Assembly: GCA_944386555.1 (NCBI GenBank)
Contig: CALXBN010000012.1
Coordinates: 1-38,471 of the forward strand
DNA from: an uncultured Ruthenibacterium sp.
GTDB taxonomy: Bacteria > Bacillota > Clostridia > Oscillospirales > Ruminococcaceae
Reading direction: 5' to 3'
Length of the DNA stretch: 38,471 bases
Shown here: positions 15,343 through 23,557 of the stretch, in pieces
How positions within the stretch are numbered: position 1 is the first letter of the stretch
Layout of the letters: each line of letters starts with the position of its first letter
The notes under the pieces: model-generated
Databases searched by the model: none
What the model was told of the DNA's origin: nothing
Seen by the model: the letters and a program-made list of their open reading frames with translations, nothing else
Translations under genes and position numbers: made by a program

Positions 15343-16289
15343 AGGCGGCTGCGGCCGGGGCAATGGCCCTGGCGCTGCTGGCTGCCTGCATAATCACCGC
15401 CGGCGAGTACCTGGACTGGCCCACACCCACTTGGGCGCAGATCTGGGCACGCCTGGATATCAGCCGCACGGTGCAGGTGCCGCAGGCCAGTGAAGGCGCC
15501 GAAACCCGCATCCACTTTATCGATGCCGGCCAGGCGGACGCCACGCTGCTGGAGCAGAGCGGCCATTTTGCCCTGGTGGATGCGGGCCTGCGGGAAAACC
15601 AGGAACGCCTGGCCGCATATCTGGAAGCAGCCGGAACGCAGGCGCTGGATTATCTGATCCTCACCCATCCTCATGCCGACCACATCGGCGGTATGGCGTA
15701 CATTCTGCGCCGGTTTCCGGTGGAACAGCTGCTGCTTGCCCAAACGGACGGCCTGGACGGAACGGATGCCTATGCCCTTGACAGCCTGTTGGATTTGGCC
15801 GGTGAGCTGGAAGTGCCGGTGGATATTCTGGACGCCGGAGACCGGTTCGCTTTGGGCGAGGGGGAGATGCAAGTGCTGGTAACAGGGCTGGACGACGGGA
15901 ACGTCAATGATTTGTGCCCGGTAATGCGCTTTACCGCGCCGCATATCCGGTATTTGTTCACCGGCGATGCCGAACAGCCGGTGGAGCAAAAAGCCCTGGA
16001 CGCCTGGCTCAGCCTGCGGGCCGATGTGTTCAAAGCGGGCCACCACGGGTCCTCCACGTCCAACAGTGTGGATTTTGTGCGGGCTGTGGCGCCGGATTTT
16101 GCAGTGGTCAGCTGCGGGGCCGAAAATGACTATGGCCATCCCCATGCCGCGGTGCTGCGGGCGTTCCGCAGCGCGGGCACGCAGGTGTATCGCACCGATC
16201 AACTGGGAGACATTGTTTTCTATGTGGATGATGAGGGCATCATCCAGCTGGCGGCCGCAAAGGTGGCCGGCCCGGCAGCTGCCGCATAA
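15267..16289 (+). CDS. Membrane-anchored ComEC-like metallo-beta-lactamase-fold hydrolase
   Basis: A 340-residue protein with a basic N-terminus, one membrane segment (about residues 27-47) and an external MBL-fold domain of the ComEC/Rec2 C-terminal type. The metal motif THPHADHIGG puts ligands at His134, His136, Asp138 and His139. FTGDAE and the GHHGSSTSNS signature typical of ComEC follow. It lacks the ComEC channel and OB domains, so it is a stand-alone nuclease- or phosphodiesterase-like enzyme, possibly acting on extracellular DNA. It starts within the ygiQ coding region, in another frame, with AGGAAGGGGG upstream. Confidence 0.85.
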   Translation: MSKYRARYRRRKAVSQAKRQAARALKAAAAGAMALALLAACIITAGEYLDWPTPTWAQIWARLDISRTVQVPQASEGAETRIHFIDAGQADATLLEQSGHFALVDAGLRENQERLAAYLEAAGTQALDYLILTHPHADHIGGMAYILRRFPVEQLLLAQTDGLDGTDAYALDSLLDLAGELEVPVDILDAGDRFALGEGEMQVLVTGLDDGNVNDLCPVMRFTAPHIRYLFTGDAEQPVEQKALDAWLSLRADVFKAGHHGSSTSNSVDFVRAVAPDFAVVSCGAENDYGHPHAAVLRAFRSAGTQVYRTDQLGDIVFYVDDEGIIQLAAAKVAGPAAAA

Positions 16290-16450
16290 GTACGGGCAAA
16301 CCCTGTCCCGGACGGCGGGCGTCTCGGCCGCACGGCAGAGAGGTCAGCATAACAAAGGCGGCCGGGCCTCTTTCAGGCAGGCGTGTACGTTGCCCGCACC
16401 GGCCGGCGGCTGCAGCGCGAACTTTTGGCGCGCGCTTTTGAATCAGCATT

Positions 16451-16480
16451 AAAAAGAGAGAAGCGGCACAGCGCTTCTCT
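16451..16480 (-). terminator. Terminator of the C39-like peptidase gene
   Basis: On the minus strand: AGAGAAGCG, a 6-nt loop, CGCTTCTCT, then CTTTTT. It lies 36 bases past the peptidase stop and also faces the end of the MBL gene. Confidence 0.8.
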
Positions 16481-16515
16481 CCGATAGAAGGCAAAATGTA
16501 CGGCGGGCTTCGGCG

Positions 16516-17427
16516 TCATACGATTTGCTCTTTGCCGAATACCTGCCCCGGCAGCAGCAGGCGCTGCAGGTCTTCTTTGCGGCAGCTGTCTTCCCATGTG
16601 CGGTAGGGGGCCCGATCCATACTGCCGTCCAGAACCAGCGCGCGGCAGCCCATGGCGGACCAGCGGGCTTCGAACAGCAGCCGCGGCACCTGCCGCGCAC
16701 CGGTCAGCGGGTCCATCAAATAATAGAACTCTTCGTCATAACCGTAAAGCAGCAGACAATGCAGATTGGCGTAAGGGTGATAGGTTTCCCCGCTGCCGGA
16801 TAACAGCCAGGTGAAGCTTTCGGTCAAACGGGGTTCCTCCATCTCAATGGTAGCCCATACCACCACGGGCCGCCCCTGGGCCAGTGTGGCCCGCAGGTCC
16901 TTGGCTGTGCATCCGGTTATATCCACTGCCCGCAAATCAGAACCGGCTTGGGCCAGATATGCGTTGGCACCTGCCTGCAGTGCGCCGGCAAAGCAGTAAA
17001 ATCCGTCGTCGGCAGGGTCGCCGGCATAAGCCTGTTCGGGGTCGGGTCCGTATGTATCGAACAGGGTGCGGGCAAACTCCTGGCGCGGGATATAATCATA
17101 GGCCAGCGTCTGCTTGTCCGCGGAAAAGCCGTAGCACTGCAGCAGCATGGCCAGCGAAGTGGCCTCACAGCCGTTGGGCAGCTCCGGCCATTGGTAGATG
17201 GATTGAACAGGCAGCTGCACGCTGGCGGGCAGGGGCTTTTTTTGTTTGAGCTGGCTGACAGCCGGCCCGGCCTGGGCCTGGACGGAAAGGGCGGGAGGAT
17301 CTGCTGACCAGGCTGCCGCAGCGCACAGAACCATGGCTCCGGCGCACAAGGCCGCTGCCAGATGCATGCCCAGGCGGCTTGGCTGCAGCCAGTGGGCCAT
17401 TTGATACCGTGCCTGCGGCGCATCCAT
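16516..17427 (-). CDS. Secreted C39-like cysteine peptidase
   Basis: A 303-residue protein of the peptidase C39-like (C39_2) family. The N-terminal 20 residues are followed by a hydrophobic export segment (about 21-41), so it is probably membrane-anchored or secreted. The catalytic Cys87 is in LPNGCEATS, His223 in NLHCLLLYGY and the likely Asp239 in LMDPL, the usual order for the family. It has no transporter or bacteriocin precursor next to it, so it is probably a free-standing peptidase rather than a leader-processing enzyme. The ribosome site is AAGGGGG. A TATACT box about 30 bp upstream on the minus strand could serve as its -10. Confidence 0.8.
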   Translation of the reverse strand: MDAPQARYQMAHWLQPSRLGMHLAAALCAGAMVLCAAAAWSADPPALSVQAQAGPAVSQLKQKKPLPASVQLPVQSIYQWPELPNGCEATSLAMLLQCYGFSADKQTLAYDYIPRQEFARTLFDTYGPDPEQAYAGDPADDGFYCFAGALQAGANAYLAQAGSDLRAVDITGCTAKDLRATLAQGRPVVVWATIEMEEPRLTESFTWLLSGSGETYHPYANLHCLLLYGYDEEFYYLMDPLTGARQVPRLLFEARWSAMGCRALVLDGSMDRAPYRTWEDSCRKEDLQRLLLPGQVFGKEQIV

Positions 17428-17609
17428 CTGCGCATTCCCCCTTTCGCAGTTTAGTATAGCACAGTGATGGGTGAAATGTAGGTGCCCAGTGTATTTTCCC
17501 GACTTTTTTCACACTTTTCCGCAGTGCCGGGCACACGGGGCCGTCACCAAAATGCAATGTTTTGTGCAAAAAAACCAAAATCCATCGGAAACATGCCGGA
17601 AATTTGCCC

Positions 17610-17648
17610 CTCCGTCACTATACGGAGAGCGGCCTTTTATGATATACT
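17610..17648 (+). promoter_or_regulatory. Extended -10 promoter with dyad upstream of the ABC importer
   Basis: TGATATACT at 17640-17648 is an extended -10 element. No clear -35 is seen. In its place lies a dyad, CTCCGT N6 ACGGAG (17610-17627), which could bind an activator or repressor. The assignment is by pattern. Confidence 0.4.
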
Positions 17649-17724
17649 TTAACATAATAAAACGTGAAAGGCACCTGCGGAGCGGCTTTCATGTTTGAAT
17701 GCTTGTGTTAGGGAGGAGATCACG

Positions 17725-18723
17725 ATGAAGAAGCTTATTTCCATTCTGCTGTCCGCTGCTTTGGCCTGCGGCTTGGCCGCCTGCGGCGGCGCGTCATCCT
17801 CGGGTGCGCCGGCCTCCGGCTCTGCCGCGTCCGCAGCTTCTGCGCCCCAGGGAGAGGCTGCGTATACCGTCGGCATCTGCCAGCTGATGGAACACGAGGC
17901 GCTGGATTCCGCAACCCAGGGCTTCAAGGACAAACTGGAGGAGCTGCTGCCCGGCCAGGTGGCCTTTAATGAGCAGAACGCCCAGGGTGAGACCACCAAC
18001 TGTGCCACCATCGTCACCAAATTCGTCACCGACGGGGTGGATTTGATCATGGCCAACGGAACCAATGCTGTGAAGGCTGCCAAAGAGGCAACCGGTGAGA
18101 TCCCGGTGGTGGGCACTTCCGTCACCAGCTATGAGGGATCCGGCCTGGTGGACAGCGACGATGCCCCCGGCGCCAACGTTACCGGCACGTCCGACTATAA
18201 TCCGGTTACCAACCAGATTGAACTGCTGAAAGCCTTGGCACCTGATGCCCAGACCATCGGCATCGTGTACTGTTCCGGTGAGGAAAACAGCCAGATCCAG
18301 GCAGATGAAGCAAAGGCGGCCCTGGAGGCCGAGGGCTACACCGTGGAATTGTACACCTTTGCCGAGACCAGTGAGATGAGCACGGTGTTTACCCAGGCGG
18401 CCAGCGAGGTGGACGCCTTCTATGAGCCCACCGACAACCTGGTGGCCGCCAATATGGAGCTGGTGCGCAGCGTCACCGTTCCCGCGGGCAAGGTGGTCAT
18501 CTGCGCCGAGGGCGGCATGGTGGAAAACGGCGGCCTGGCCAGCTACGCCGTGGATTACTACAGCCTGGGCCAGGCGGCGGCCGAACAGGCGTATGAGATT
18601 TTGACGGAAGGCTCTGACCCGGCGGCCATGCCCATCCAGGTGATGAGCACCGACCAGCTGGAGCTGGTGGTGAATGAAGAGGTGGCGGCCGAGCTGGGGA
18701 TTGACACCTCCGTGCTGGACTGA
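17725..18723 (+). CDS. ABC importer substrate-binding lipoprotein (TrpX-like)
   Basis: A 332-residue solute-binding lipoprotein. The signal peptide ends in the lipobox LAAC, with the lipidated residue at Cys20, followed by a serine- and alanine-rich tether. The mature part belongs to the ABC_sub_bind family (PF04392, type I periplasmic fold): VGICQLMEHEALD at the start, then ATIVTKFVTDGVDLIMANGT and TDNLVAANMELV. Relatives bind tryptophan, tyrosine or related compounds, and the ligand here is not determined. The start at 17725 follows GGGAGGAGAT. An intercistronic hairpin and the permease gene come next, a typical order for this importer class. Confidence 0.9.
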   Translation: MKKLISILLSAALACGLAACGGASSSGAPASGSAASAASAPQGEAAYTVGICQLMEHEALDSATQGFKDKLEELLPGQVAFNEQNAQGETTNCATIVTKFVTDGVDLIMANGTNAVKAAKEATGEIPVVGTSVTSYEGSGLVDSDDAPGANVTGTSDYNPVTNQIELLKALAPDAQTIGIVYCSGEENSQIQADEAKAALEAEGYTVELYTFAETSEMSTVFTQAASEVDAFYEPTDNLVAANMELVRSVTVPAGKVVICAEGGMVENGGLASYAVDYYSLGQAAAEQAYEILTEGSDPAAMPIQVMSTDQLELVVNEEVAAELGIDTSVLD

Positions 18724-18743
18724 TAGAATGTAAAAAAACGGAA

Positions 18744-18805
18744 CACCGGCAGGTGCAAGCGCAGGCCGCGGCCACACCGCGGCACGGCGCGGCATCGCGC
18801 CGGTG
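18744..18805 (+). repeat. Intercistronic hairpin after the binding-protein gene
   Basis: CACCGGC at 18744-18750 pairs with GCCGGTG at 18799-18805 around a GC-rich, self-complementary interior, and CTTTTCC follows. It fits a structure that reduces read-through and stabilises the binding-protein message, giving more lipoprotein than permease. Confidence 0.5.
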
Positions 18806-18857
18806 CTTTTCCGTATGGCGGCGCAGTGCGCCGGCAAGTGAATAGGGAGGAATCATC

Positions 18858-19775
18858 ATGAATTTGGCTTCGCTGATCAACGCCATGCCCGGCAGCGTGG
18901 CCCAGGGGCTGATCTATGGCATCCTGGCGCTGGGGGTGTATATCACCTTCAAAGTGCTGGATTACGCGGATCTGACTGTGGACGGCAGCCTGGCTACCGG
19001 CGGTGCGGTGATGGCCGTGGCGATGGTGGCGGGCGTAAATCCCTGGCTGTGCCTGGTGTTGGCGGCGCTGGCCGGCATGGCTGCCGGGGCCGTCACCGGC
19101 TTTCTGCACACCACCTTTGGCATCCCGGCCGTACTGTCGGGTATCCTGACGCAGTTGGCGCTGTATTCGGTGAATATGCGCATCATGGGCAAATCCAATG
19201 TGTCGGTGGGCGTGGACCAATACCCGCTGCTGGTCAGCCTGCGGTACATTGGCAGATCCATCCTGTGGGGGGCGGTGTTTGTAGCGGCGGTCATTGCCCT
19301 GCTGTACTGGCTGTTTGGCACTGAAATCGGCAGCGCTGTGCGCGCCACAGGCACCAATCCCAACATGTCCCGGGCGCAGGGCATCAACACCGGCCGCATG
19401 AAGCTGCTGGGGCTGATGATCTCCAACGGGCTGGTAGGCCTGGCCGGGGCCCTGTATGCCCAGTACCAGGGCAATGCGGATGTCAACATGGGCCGCGGCG
19501 CCATTGTCATCGGCCTCGCCAGTGTCATCATCGGCGAGGTGCTGGGTGAAGCCATTTTCGGCAAATATTTCAACTTCGCGGTGCGGCTGGCCTGTGTGGT
19601 GGCCGGCGCCATTATTTACTATGCGGTTATTGCCGTGGTGCTGTGGCTGGGCCTGAATACCCAGGACCTGAAGCTTATCAGCGCGCTGTTTGTGGCGGTG
19701 GCGCTGGCGGTTCCGTATCTGCGCGGCAAACGCCGGCCCCGGAAAAAGCCCGCCCAAACGGGAAAGGAGGTTTGA
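18858..19775 (+). CDS. ABC importer permease (TrpY-like)
   Basis: A 305-residue permease with about eight hydrophobic segments, of the branched-chain-amino-acid-like permease family (COG4120). Recognisable blocks are GLIYGILALGVYITF at the start, DGSLATGGAV, the conserved ATGTNPNMSRAQGIN cytoplasmic loop and GLVGLAGALYAQYQG. It pairs with the lipoprotein upstream and the ATPase gene three bases downstream. The ribosome site is AGGGAGGA. Because the ATPase is frameshifted, the permease may have no working motor unless another ATPase substitutes. Confidence 0.9.
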   Translation: MNLASLINAMPGSVAQGLIYGILALGVYITFKVLDYADLTVDGSLATGGAVMAVAMVAGVNPWLCLVLAALAGMAAGAVTGFLHTTFGIPAVLSGILTQLALYSVNMRIMGKSNVSVGVDQYPLLVSLRYIGRSILWGAVFVAAVIALLYWLFGTEIGSAVRATGTNPNMSRAQGINTGRMKLLGLMISNGLVGLAGALYAQYQGNADVNMGRGAIVIGLASVIIGEVLGEAIFGKYFNFAVRLACVVAGAIIYYAVIAVVLWLGLNTQDLKLISALFVAVALAVPYLRGKRRPRKKPAQTGKEV

Positions 19776-19778
19776 GTC

Positions 19779-20572
19779 ATGCTGAAATTGGAGCATATCA
19801 GCAAAACCTTCAATGCGGGCACCATCAATCAGCGGGTGGCCCTGGATGATGTCAGCCTGACGCTGAACGACGGCGATTTCGTCACCGTGATCGGCGGCAA
19901 CGGTGCGGGCAAGTCCACTATGCTGAACGCTATTGCCGGTGTGTGGCCGGTGGATGAGGGGCGCATCCTCATCGACGGCCAGGATGTGACGGCGCTGCCC
20001 GAGTACAAACGGGCGGCTTTCCTGGGCCGCGTATTCCAAGACCCTATGACCGGCACGGCCGCTACCATGGGAATCGACGAGAACCTGGCTATGGCGGCCC
20101 GGCGGGGCCAGCGGCGCACACTGCGCTGGGGCATTAGCGGCGCCGAACGCGAGCGGTATGCCCAGCTGCTGAAAAGCCTGGGGCTGGGCCTGGAAACGCG
20201 CCTTACCAGCAAGGTGGGCTGCTTTCGGGCGGCCAGCGGCAGGCGGTCACACTGCTGATGGCCACGCTGAAAAAGCCCAAACTGCTGCTTTTGGACGAGC
20301 ATACCGCAGCGCTGGACCCGAAGACCGCCGCCAAAGTGCTGGACCTTTCCAATCAGATCGTGCAGGAAAACGGCCTGACCACCATGATGATCACCCACAA
20401 TATGAAGGACGCCATCAAATACGGCAACCGGCTGATCATGATGAATGAAGGGCGCATCATTTATGATGTGTCCGGCGAGGAAAAACGGAGCCTGCAGGTC
20501 ACTGATCTGTTGGCCAAATTTGAAGCTGCCGGCGGCGGGGATACCGTCACCGACAGCATGGTGCTGGGCTGA
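19779..20572 (+). pseudogene. ABC importer ATPase, frameshifted (TrpZ-like)
   Basis: This should encode a 264-residue ATPase for the importer. The first part (19779 to about 20219) has the Walker A motif GGNGAGKST at residues 39-47 and the Q-loop VFQDP. At 20219-20220 one base, probably a C, is missing just where the signature LSGGQ should be read. The frame then runs into unrelated residues and stops at 20258. The lost frame resumes LLMATLKKPKLLLLDEHTAALDP, with Walker B and the H-loop, up to 20572. Restoring one C gives KVGLLSGGQRQ. No slippery heptamer is present. It is either a recent pseudogene or a sequencing error; intact flanking genes favour either a young mutation or an error. Confidence 0.85.
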
Positions 20573-21285
20573 TGGCGGCGCACACTGCCGCCGGGCCCGG
20601 CCCGGCTGTCCCGGCGCCGGCGCTTCTGGATGCGGTGCTGTTCGATTTGGACGGCACTCTGATCCACTCGGCGCCGGGTATCCTGGAGAGCTTCAAGTAT
20701 GCCTTCTGGCAGTTCGGCGTGGTGATGAACGAGGACCAGCTGCGCCCGTTCATGGGGCCGCCGCTGCGCCAGAGCTTCGCCGGGGTGCTGGCCCCGGAAG
20801 AAGTGGAGAGAGCCGTGCGGCTGTACAGGGATTATTATGCCATTCACGGCCAAGAGGGCTGCTGCGTCTTTCCCGGCGTGCCGCAGATGCTGGCTGCCCT
20901 GCGCAAGGCGGGCTGCACACTGTGCATTGCCACCAGCAAAGCCAGGGAAGTGGCCCTGCAGGTGCTGGCCCACTACGGCTTGCTGGACGCCTTTGATTAT
21001 GTGGGAGGCGCTTCCATGGATGCCAGCCTGGACACCAAGACGGCGGTGCTGGCCCATGTGCTGGCCCGGCCCGGCCTGCAGGGAAAACAGGCTGTGATGG
21101 TGGGCGACAGGGACAACGATATGCAGGGCGCGGCGGACTGTGCCCTGCCCGCTGTAGCCGCCGCCTGGGGTTATGCTGCACCCGGGGAACTGGAGGCCTG
21201 GCACCCGGCATATCTTGCGCCGGATGTACCGGCGCTGCAGGCCTGGCTGCTGGCCCGCTGCATCGGGGGCAAAAGGGCAACCTGA
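20572..21285 (+). CDS. HAD-family phosphatase (phosphoglycolate phosphatase-like)
   Basis: A 237-residue haloacid dehalogenase-family phosphatase with the Gph/PpaX layout. Motif I FDLDGTL gives the nucleophile Asp25 and acid Asp27, followed by a helical cap (about residues 40-105). Motif II lies around IATSK, motif III at the TKT lysine and motif IV at VGDRDND. The substrate is not known; phosphoglycolate or pyrophosphate are typical. The start ATG overlaps the ATPase stop as TGATG, so it is coupled to the ABC operon. The first ~15 residues are proline- and alanine-rich and unlike the family. Confidence 0.85.
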   Translation: MAAHTAAGPGPAVPAPALLDAVLFDLDGTLIHSAPGILESFKYAFWQFGVVMNEDQLRPFMGPPLRQSFAGVLAPEEVERAVRLYRDYYAIHGQEGCCVFPGVPQMLAALRKAGCTLCIATSKAREVALQVLAHYGLLDAFDYVGGASMDASLDTKTAVLAHVLARPGLQGKQAVMVGDRDNDMQGAADCALPAVAAAWGYAAPGELEAWHPAYLAPDVPALQAWLLARCIGGKRAT

Positions 21286-21306
21286 AAGAGAAAAGGGGAG
21301 AGCGAT

Positions 21307-22269
21307 TTGCAAATCACTGTCTTGGGCTGCGGCCGCTGGGGGTCATTTTTGGCCTGGTACCACGGCCAGCACCGGCCCGTCATGCTGTGGGGGCGGCCCG
21401 GTTCCAAGGGGCTGGCGGCCCTGCGTCAAACGCGCCGCAACGGTTATGTGCAGCTGCCGGATTCGGTGCGGTGCACCGACGATCTGATGGCAGCCCTGGC
21501 CTTTGCCGATACGGTGATCATCTCCATCAGCGCCCAGCAGCTGCGGGCGCTGGCCCGGCAGCTGAACGCCTGCCCTGCAGCGGGCAAAACCTTCATTCTG
21601 TGCATGAAGGGCCTGGAATGTGATACGGGCAAGCGCCTGACCCAGGTGTTCCGGGAGGAGCTCAACCAGCCGGCAGATGTGGCCGTGTGGGTAGGCCCCG
21701 GCCATGTGGAGGATTTTACCCGCGGCATCCCCAACTGCATGGTGGTGGATTCCGATGACCCTGCCGTGGTGGACCGGATTGTGGAGGCATTCTCCGGCGA
21801 ACTGATCCGTTTGTATAAGGGGCGGGATCTGCTGGGCACGGAGATCGGCGCGGCGGCCAAAAATGTGATCGGCATTGCCGCCGGTATGCTGGACGGCAAA
21901 GGGCTTTCCAGCATGAAAGGGGCGCTGATGGCCCGGGGTGCCCGGGAGGTGGCCCGGTTGATCCGCGCCATGGGCGGAAGCGAGCTGTCCGCCTACGGCC
22001 TGTGCCATCTGGGGGATTACGAGGCTACGCTGTTCTCCCCCCACAGCCATAACCGCCAGTTCGGCGAGAACTTCATCCAGGGCAAACCTTATGGACAGCT
22101 GGCCGAGGGCGTGCCCACGGCCAAAGCCATGGTGGCCCTGGGCCGCCGGTATGGTGTGGAGCTTCCTATCAGCGAGACCGTTTACCGCATACTGTACGAG
22201 GATGTGGATGCTGGCGGCGTGCTGTCCGCCCTGTTTGCCCGCCCGGTCAAAGGCGAGTTCGATTTGTAA
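21307..22269 (+). CDS. gpsA: NAD(P)-dependent glycerol-3-phosphate dehydrogenase
   Basis: A 320-residue GpsA homologue that should reduce dihydroxyacetone phosphate to sn-glycerol 3-phosphate for phospholipid synthesis. The N-terminal Rossmann motif is VLGCGRWGSF. The catalytic lysine lies in GAAAKNVIGIAAG, and the substrate-binding block reads SPHSHNRQFG. The start is TTG, with AGGGGAG upstream. No ATG gives a better fit, as the Rossmann motif begins five residues in. It is 21 bases from the HAD gene, so probably part of the same transcript. A terminator-like hairpin follows. Confidence 0.88.
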   Translation: MQITVLGCGRWGSFLAWYHGQHRPVMLWGRPGSKGLAALRQTRRNGYVQLPDSVRCTDDLMAALAFADTVIISISAQQLRALARQLNACPAAGKTFILCMKGLECDTGKRLTQVFREELNQPADVAVWVGPGHVEDFTRGIPNCMVVDSDDPAVVDRIVEAFSGELIRLYKGRDLLGTEIGAAAKNVIGIAAGMLDGKGLSSMKGALMARGAREVARLIRAMGGSELSAYGLCHLGDYEATLFSPHSHNRQFGENFIQGKPYGQLAEGVPTAKAMVALGRRYGVELPISETVYRILYEDVDAGGVLSALFARPVKGEFDL

Positions 22270-22319
22270 GCGGCCGCTGAAAACTGCAGGGGTTCCGCCA
22301 GCCGTCATACACTGTCACT

Positions 22320-22362
22320 GCGCACTTTCCGTGCCGCCGGCATGGGGTGCGCCTTTTGTTTT
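22320..22362 (+). terminator. Terminator or attenuator before the MBL gene
   Basis: GCGCAC and CCGTGCC pair with GGCATGG and GTGCGC (one G-T pair, a short bulge, 3-nt loop), followed by TTTTGTTTT. The MBL ribosome site begins at 22363, directly after the T run. Confidence 0.6.
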
Positions 22363-22377
22363 GGGAGGGACAGCAAG

Positions 22378-23142
22378 ATGGGCGATTGGTTTACCGTAGA
22401 GGCTGTTTCCGGCGATACGTTTGCCATCAGCGAGTATGGCCACTGGGAGCAGGCGCACTGCTATCTGCTGTGCGGCAGAACCCATGCGCTGTTGATTGAC
22501 GCCGGCCTGGGCGTCGGTGACCTGGGTGCAGTGGTAAGAAGTATTACGGATCTGCCGGTGCTGGCGGCTGTCACCCATGTCCATTGGGATCATATCGGCG
22601 GCCTGGGCTCCTTTCCGCAGTTCGCCGTCCATGAGACGGAGCGCGGCTGGCTGGCCGGGCATTTCCCGTTGCCGCCGAAAGTGGTGAAGGCGCAGCTCAC
22701 CGCCCATCCCTGCGCTTTCCCGCCGGGATTCCGCCTGCAGGATTACCGTGTTTTCCAAGGGGAGCCACAGCGGCTTCTGCACGACGGCGACCTCATTGAT
22801 CTGGACGGGCGCATCGTCACGGCAGTGCACACGCCCGGCCATTCCCCGGGCCATTGCTGCTTTTATGAAGAAGCCCGCCGCTGCCTGTTTACAGGCGATT
22901 TGATTTACCGCGGCTGCCTGGATGCCTTTTACCCCTCCACGGATCCTCTGCAGTTTTGGCATTCGGTGCAGAAGATCCTGCGGCTGCCGGCCGACAGGCT
23001 GCTGTCCGGGCATGGAAGCCTGGATGTACAGCCGGTGCTGGCAAAGCGGGTGGAAACGGCCTTTGCGGGCCTGTACCAGGCGGGCCGCCTGCGGCAGGGG
23101 GCGGGACGTTTCGACTTCGGCGCATTCCAGATCCGCCTGTAA
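22378..23142 (+). CDS. MBL-fold metallo-hydrolase
   Basis: A 254-residue cytosolic metallo-beta-lactamase-fold protein. The metal motif is HVHWDHIGG (His67, His69, Asp71, His72), with further ligands in HTPGHSPGH and FTGDLIY and a C-terminal SGHG. The Trp between His69 and Asp71 is unusual against the common H-A-D-H form. The overall layout resembles glyoxalase II and lactonase-like members, but no substrate can be named. The start at 22378 has GGGAGG upstream; the earlier in-frame ATG at 22342 lies inside the terminator hairpin. Confidence 0.82.
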   Translation: MGDWFTVEAVSGDTFAISEYGHWEQAHCYLLCGRTHALLIDAGLGVGDLGAVVRSITDLPVLAAVTHVHWDHIGGLGSFPQFAVHETERGWLAGHFPLPPKVVKAQLTAHPCAFPPGFRLQDYRVFQGEPQRLLHDGDLIDLDGRIVTAVHTPGHSPGHCCFYEEARRCLFTGDLIYRGCLDAFYPSTDPLQFWHSVQKILRLPADRLLSGHGSLDVQPVLAKRVETAFAGLYQAGRLRQGAGRFDFGAFQIRL

Positions 23143-23251
23143 GCGGGCCGAAAGGACTGTGCGCTGGAAAGCGGCGGTGTGCTCGTATCCGGGCTTCGGC
23201 AGTAACGCCCCGGGCGCTGCCTGCATAGCATGGGCCAAGGAGGTGGAGCCC

Positions 23252-23473
23252 ATGCGTCCCCGCAATGCGTTTACCGACAGCCAGCCTGTGGCCGACACAC
23301 GCCGCACGGACGGCGACCACACGGATTTTGACCTGACCAATTGGAACGACACCCCGCCCCATGAAAACGGCGAGGGATGGGACGGCAAAGGCCTTGCGGC
23401 CCCCACGGGGGCAGTAGCCCCCGCTGCACCGGCCCGGGGCGCGGCGCAGCCGTATGCCTACGTGCAGCCTTGA
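23252..23473 (+). CDS. Small hydrophilic protein of unknown function
   Basis: A 73-residue open frame with a perfect AAGGAGGT ribosome site seven bases upstream. The protein is polar, has no membrane segment or cysteine, and looks disordered: the first half is rich in Asp, Thr and Asn, the second in Ala and Pro. It resembles no family I recognise. A strong terminator follows 22 bases after the stop, and the MBL gene ends 109 bases upstream. The ribosome site and terminator argue that it is real; the composition argues for caution. Confidence 0.55.
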   Translation: MRPRNAFTDSQPVADTRRTDGDHTDFDLTNWNDTPPHENGEGWDGKGLAAPTGAVAPAAPARGAAQPYAYVQP

Positions 23474-23495
23474 ACGGCGCGCAAACAAGACGGCA

Positions 23496-23531
23496 AAAAG
23501 CGGCGTGAGACATCAGCCTCACGCCGCTTTT
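23496..23531. terminator. Bidirectional terminator
   Basis: A perfect 14-bp stem AAAAGCGGCGTGAG / CTCACGCCGCTTTT with an 8-nt loop. It separates the small plus-strand gene from the minus-strand Sel1-like gene. Confidence 0.85.
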
Positions 23532-23557
23532 CGCTTTTGCTGTGCCGGAGCCGGCGT

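Noticed and set aside
20217..20225. Programmed -1 frameshift in the ABC ATPase gene
   Set aside because: The frame could be restored by a -1 shift, but the local sequence GGGCTGC is not slippery and no downstream structure was recognised. A deletion or an error is simpler.
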